Shown piece by piece: positions 61,177-64,000 of a stretch of 64,000 bases of DNA. The translations under genes and the position numbers were made by a program. The stretch lies in assembly GCF_003797775.2 (NCBI RefSeq), contig NZ_CP060725.1, positions 4,612,976 to 4,676,975 on the forward strand, given 5' to 3'. Under the pieces are notes generated by a model, which saw only the letters and a program-made list of their open reading frames with translations, was not told the origin of the DNA and did no database searches. This DNA is from Sphingopyxis sp. OPL5 (lineage in GTDB: Bacteria; Pseudomonadota; Alphaproteobacteria; Sphingomonadales; Sphingomonadaceae). Positions within the stretch are counted from its first letter, which is position 1, and every line of letters starts with the position of its first letter.

Positions 61177-62538
61177 ATGACGATCGAAAAGCTGCTGATC
61201 GCCAACCGCGGCGAAATCGCGCTGCGCATCCACCGCGCGTGCCACGAGATGGGCATCAAGACCGTCGCGGTCCATTCGACCGCCGATGCCGACGCGATGC
61301 ACGTCCGCCTTGCCGACCAGGCCGTGTGCATCGGCCCGCCGGCCGCGAAGGACAGCTATCTCAACATCCCCGCGATCATCTCGGCCGCCGAGGTTACGGG
61401 CGCCGACGCGATCCATCCCGGCTACGGCTTTCTTTCGGAAAATGCGCGCTTCGCCGAGATCATCGAGGCGCATAACATGGTCTTCGTCGGACCGAAGCCC
61501 GAACATATCCGCACGATGGGCGACAAGGTCGAAGCCAAGCGCACCGCGGTCGCGCTCGGCCTGCCCGTCGTCCCCGGCTCGCCCGGCGCGGTAACCCCCG
61601 GCGAGGAAACGCGGAAGCTGGCGGCTGCGATCGGTTATCCCGTCCTCATCAAGGCCGCCTCGGGCGGCGGCGGGCGCGGCATGAAAGTCGTGCCCGACGA
61701 GGACAGCCTCGAAAGCCTGATGGGACAGGCCTCGTCCGAAGCCGCGGCGGCGTTCGGCGACCCGACCGTCTATATGGAAAAATATCTCGGCAACCCGCGC
61801 CACATCGAATTCCAGGTGTTCGGCGACGGCAACGGGAATGCCATCCACCTCGGCGAACGCGACTGCTCGCTGCAGCGCCGCCACCAGAAGGTGCTCGAAG
61901 AAGCCCCCTCGCCCGTCATCTCGGCCGAGGAACGCGCGCGCATGGGCAAGGTGTGCGCCGACGCGATGGCCAAGATGCATTATCGCGGCGCCGGCACGAT
62001 CGAATTCCTCTGGGAAAATGGCGAGTTCTTCTTCATCGAGATGAACACCCGCATCCAGGTCGAGCATCCGGTGACCGAGATGATCACCGGCTTCGACCTC
62101 GTCCGCGAACAGATCCGCATCGCCGACGGCCGCGGCCTGTCGGTGCGGCAGGAGGACCTCGAGTTCCGCGGCCATGCCATGGAATGCCGCATAAACGCCG
62201 AGGATCCGCGCACCTTCATGCCCTCGCCGGGCAAGGTCACCCAGTACCACCCCGCCGGCGGCATGCATGTCCGCGTCGATAGCGGGCTTTACGCCGGCTA
62301 TTCGATCCCGCCCTATTACGACAGCATGATCGGCAAGCTGATCGTTTATGGCCGCACCCGCGAAAGCTGCATGATGCGCATGCGCCGCGCGCTCGAGGAA
62401 ATGGTTGTCAGCGGGGTCAAGACCAACATCCCGCTGCACCAGGCGCTGCTTTCGGCCCCCGACGTGATCCACGGCGACTATACGATCAAGTGGCTGGAGG
62501 AATGGCTGGCGAAGCAGGACGAAGAGGCGTCGGCCTGA
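61177..62538 (+). CDS. accC: Biotin carboxylase subunit of acetyl-CoA carboxylase
   Basis: A 453-residue biotin carboxylase. [19 protein letters not shown] starts it; ATP-grasp glycine loop [14 protein letters not shown] (about residues 159-172), [18 protein letters not shown] (about 285-302) and [13 protein letters not shown] are signatures. It carboxylates BCCP in the first step of fatty acid synthesis. It forms an operon with aroQ and accB. Confidence 0.97.
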   Translation: MTIEKLLIANRGEIALRIHRACHEMGIKTVAVHSTADADAMHVRLADQAVCIGPPAAKDSYLNIPAIISAAEVTGADAIHPGYGFLSENARFAEIIEAHNMVFVGPKPEHIRTMGDKVEAKRTAVALGLPVVPGSPGAVTPGEETRKLAAAIGYPVLIKAASGGGGRGMKVVPDEDSLESLMGQASSEAAAAFGDPTVYMEKYLGNPRHIEFQVFGDGNGNAIHLGERDCSLQRRHQKVLEEAPSPVISAEERARMGKVCADAMAKMHYRGAGTIEFLWENGEFFFIEMNTRIQVEHPVTEMITGFDLVREQIRIADGRGLSVRQEDLEFRGHAMECRINAEDPRTFMPSPGKVTQYHPAGGMHVRVDSGLYAGYSIPPYYDSMIGKLIVYGRTRESCMMRMRRALEEMVVSGVKTNIPLHQALLSAPDVIHGDYTIKWLEEWLAKQDEEASA

Positions 62539-62636
62539 CCGCTCGACACCCCTTCCCTTCGGCGAGGGGCTAATCGCGGCGAGCTGTGGCCCAGCTCACT
62601 TTCACTGGGGGCGCTTTTTGGCTATGGGCCTTGACC

Positions 62637-63962
62637 ATGGTCAAAATCTCCCCCCTCGCCGCCCCGCTTCTTGTCTCGCTGACACTCCTTGCCACCCCGG
62701 CCTCTGCGCAGGGGGTCAAGGAAGATTCGGTCGTCGTCCAGCCGGACAAGGTCACCGACGACGCGCCGAAGGTCGAAAGCGCCGCCGAAGCCAATCTGCC
62801 GAGTTGGTCGAAGGCCAATGCCGAAGCCCTGCTGCGCAGCATCGAGGGCATCGGGGCCGAGGGGCTGTTCGCCAAGGATTACAACCCCGAAGGCCTTGCC
62901 GCCGCGATCGTCAGCGACGATCAGGCGCGGCTCGACCGCACCGCGACCGACAGCTTCCTGCTGCTCGCCACCCACCTGCGCGACGGGCGCACCCCCAATG
63001 CCGCGCGCAAGCAGTGGTTCATGGTCGACGACGACGCCGACCATATGCCGCTGGTGTCGATGCTGACCTCGGCGTTGCTCGCCGGGTCGATCCCCGAGAC
63101 GCTTGCCGGTCTCGACCCCGTCCATCCCGATTTCGCGGCGCTCAAGGCGTCGCTCGCGACGGCCAAGCCCGCCGACGCCAATGCGATCCGCGTCAATATG
63201 GAGCGCTGGCGCTGGATGCCGCGCGACCTCGGCCAGCGCTACATCGTCAGCAACGTCCCCGAATATCTGACCCGCGTCATCCATGACGGCACGATCATCG
63301 CGACGCACAAGGCCGTTGTCGGCAAGGCCAGCACCGCGACGCCCCAGCTCAACCCGATGGCGACCGGGATCATCGTCAACCCGACCTGGACGCTGCCGCG
63401 CAGCATCATCAACGAAGGCATCGGCGCGACGATCGCCAACAATCCCGCCTCGGCGCGCGCGCAGGGCTATACCTGGACGGGCAGCGGCAAGACGCTGTCG
63501 GTGGTGCAAAAGGCCGGTCCCGGCAATGCGCTCGGCGTGATGAAGCTCGAAATGCTCAATCCGCACGCCATCTATCTGCACGACACGCCGTCGAAGGGCG
63601 CCTTCGCCTCGGCGACCCGCGCCTTCAGCCATGGCTGCATCCGCACCGAGCGTGCGCTGCATTTCTCGGGGCTGATGACGGTGATGTTCGCGGGCAAAAG
63701 CCCCGAGGAATTCGGCGCCGCCATCGCCAGCGGCGAAACGACACGCTTCGCCTTCGACCAGCCCTTCCCGGTCTATGTCGCCTATTGGACGGTGATTCCG
63801 GGCGACAAGGGCGGCGTGAAGAAACTCGCCGACATCTATGGCCGCGACGCGCCGGTGGTGGCGAGCTTCGCCCAGCCTGGCCGCCCCGCCGCGATCATGA
63901 TCGCGCCGACGGTGGTGCCGACGGTGGCGTCTGCACCGGCGAAGGTCAGCGGCGGGAATTGA
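62637..63962 (+). CDS. L,D-transpeptidase (YkuD/YcbB-like)
   Basis: A 441-residue secreted L,D-transpeptidase with a signal peptide (about residues 1-25, ending ASAQ). The YkuD catalytic motif is SHGCIRTERALHF (about 335-347) with Cys in HGCxR. IIVNPTWTLPRSIINEG and YLHDTPSKGAF are typical of the YcbB/LdtD subgroup, which makes 3-3 peptidoglycan crosslinks. The N-terminal scaffold domain is present, but no LysM or PG_binding_1 motif is clear to me. The ATG at 62637 is preferred over an upstream frame that would spoil the signal peptide. Confidence 0.9.
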   Translation: MVKISPLAAPLLVSLTLLATPASAQGVKEDSVVVQPDKVTDDAPKVESAAEANLPSWSKANAEALLRSIEGIGAEGLFAKDYNPEGLAAAIVSDDQARLDRTATDSFLLLATHLRDGRTPNAARKQWFMVDDDADHMPLVSMLTSALLAGSIPETLAGLDPVHPDFAALKASLATAKPADANAIRVNMERWRWMPRDLGQRYIVSNVPEYLTRVIHDGTIIATHKAVVGKASTATPQLNPMATGIIVNPTWTLPRSIINEGIGATIANNPASARAQGYTWTGSGKTLSVVQKAGPGNALGVMKLEMLNPHAIYLHDTPSKGAFASATRAFSHGCIRTERALHFSGLMTVMFAGKSPEEFGAAIASGETTRFAFDQPFPVYVAYWTVIPGDKGGVKKLADIYGRDAPVVASFAQPGRPAAIMIAPTVVPTVASAPAKVSGGN

Positions 63963-63968
63963 TTTCGA

Positions 63969-64000
63969 TCCTCCCTGCGCCGAAGGCGTGGGGAGGTGGC
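63969..64000. repeat. Left end of a dispersed repeat, cut by the window
   Basis: The bases resemble the left arm of the repeat at 51334-51361, sharing tcctccctg at the start and ggggaggtggc at the end. It begins 7 bases after the transpeptidase stop. The remainder lies outside the window. Confidence 0.65.

Noticed and set aside
1-64000. tRNA, rRNA, prophage or insertion sequence genes
   Set aside because: I looked for tRNA-like cloverleaf words, ribosomal RNA landmarks, transposases and integrases and found none.

Overview
The window is high-GC chromosomal DNA, densely coded on both strands, from an alphaproteobacterium. I infer a Sphingomonadaceae member, most likely Sphingopyxis or a close relative. 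Reasons: the TonB-receptor/halogenase/SapC cluster, the gene order of the aa3 oxidase operon, a class I lysyl-tRNA synthetase, the pyrE-pdxJ-acpS-lepB string, and dispersed palindromic repeats of sphingomonad style. I saw no rRNA, tRNA, CRISPR, prophage or insertion sequence. Most of the window is core genome, with several accessory islands.

Layout. 1-7.75 kb (minus): a TonB-dependent receptor followed by two flavin-dependent halogenase-like proteins, a SapC protein and a cupin-like protein; a LacI-type palindrome sits inside the receptor promoter. 7.9-16.7 kb (minus): the cytochrome aa3 oxidase operon (ctaC, ctaD, ctaB, a small membrane protein, ctaG, ctaE, DUF983, SURF1) continuing into thrC and an RNA methyltransferase. 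16.9-20.6 kb (plus): pyrE, pdxJ, acpS, lepB and an AI-2E transporter. 20.8-24.5 kb (minus): FKBP isomerase, rpsU, a secreted unknown and a YadA-like trimeric autotransporter. 24.7-28.6 kb (plus): class II aldolase, an orphan 2Fe-2S subunit, an RcnB-like protein with acidic repeats and an amidohydrolase. 28.7-31.4 kb (minus): a PAS-GGDEF-EAL-PilZ protein. 31.5-35.5 kb: a desaturase converging on a bufferin-type operon (two Cys-rich BufA precursors, BufB/DUF692, BufC/DUF2063), then a short asparaginase.

35.6-45.4 kb: lysS, a DUF4199 protein paired with a membrane-bound LuxR regulator, a PilZ protein, a DinG-type helicase, SixA, and the rpmF-plsX-fabH-ihfA-merR block. 45.7-50.2 kb: MAPEG protein, YcbL-like hydrolase, an isolated nuoA, a Gdx/SugE exporter, an aspartic protease, a secreted unknown and YgfZ. 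A three-hairpin element occurs twice here, once before gdx and once between gdx and nuoA. 50.3-57 kb: pyrC, rarD, small envelope proteins, a Cys-rich unknown, an acetyltransferase, DUF1330, a lipoprotein, CsbD and a Crp/Fnr regulator. 57.1-64 kb: DUF1254 protein, nucleotidyltransferase, thiS-thiG, aroQ-accB-accC and an L,D-transpeptidase.

The most noteworthy loci are the bufferin-like metallophore operon, whose second precursor carries an extra Cys repeat unit; the duplicated three-hairpin element around the guanidinium exporter; and the TonB receptor/twin halogenase cluster with its operator-in-spacer promoter.
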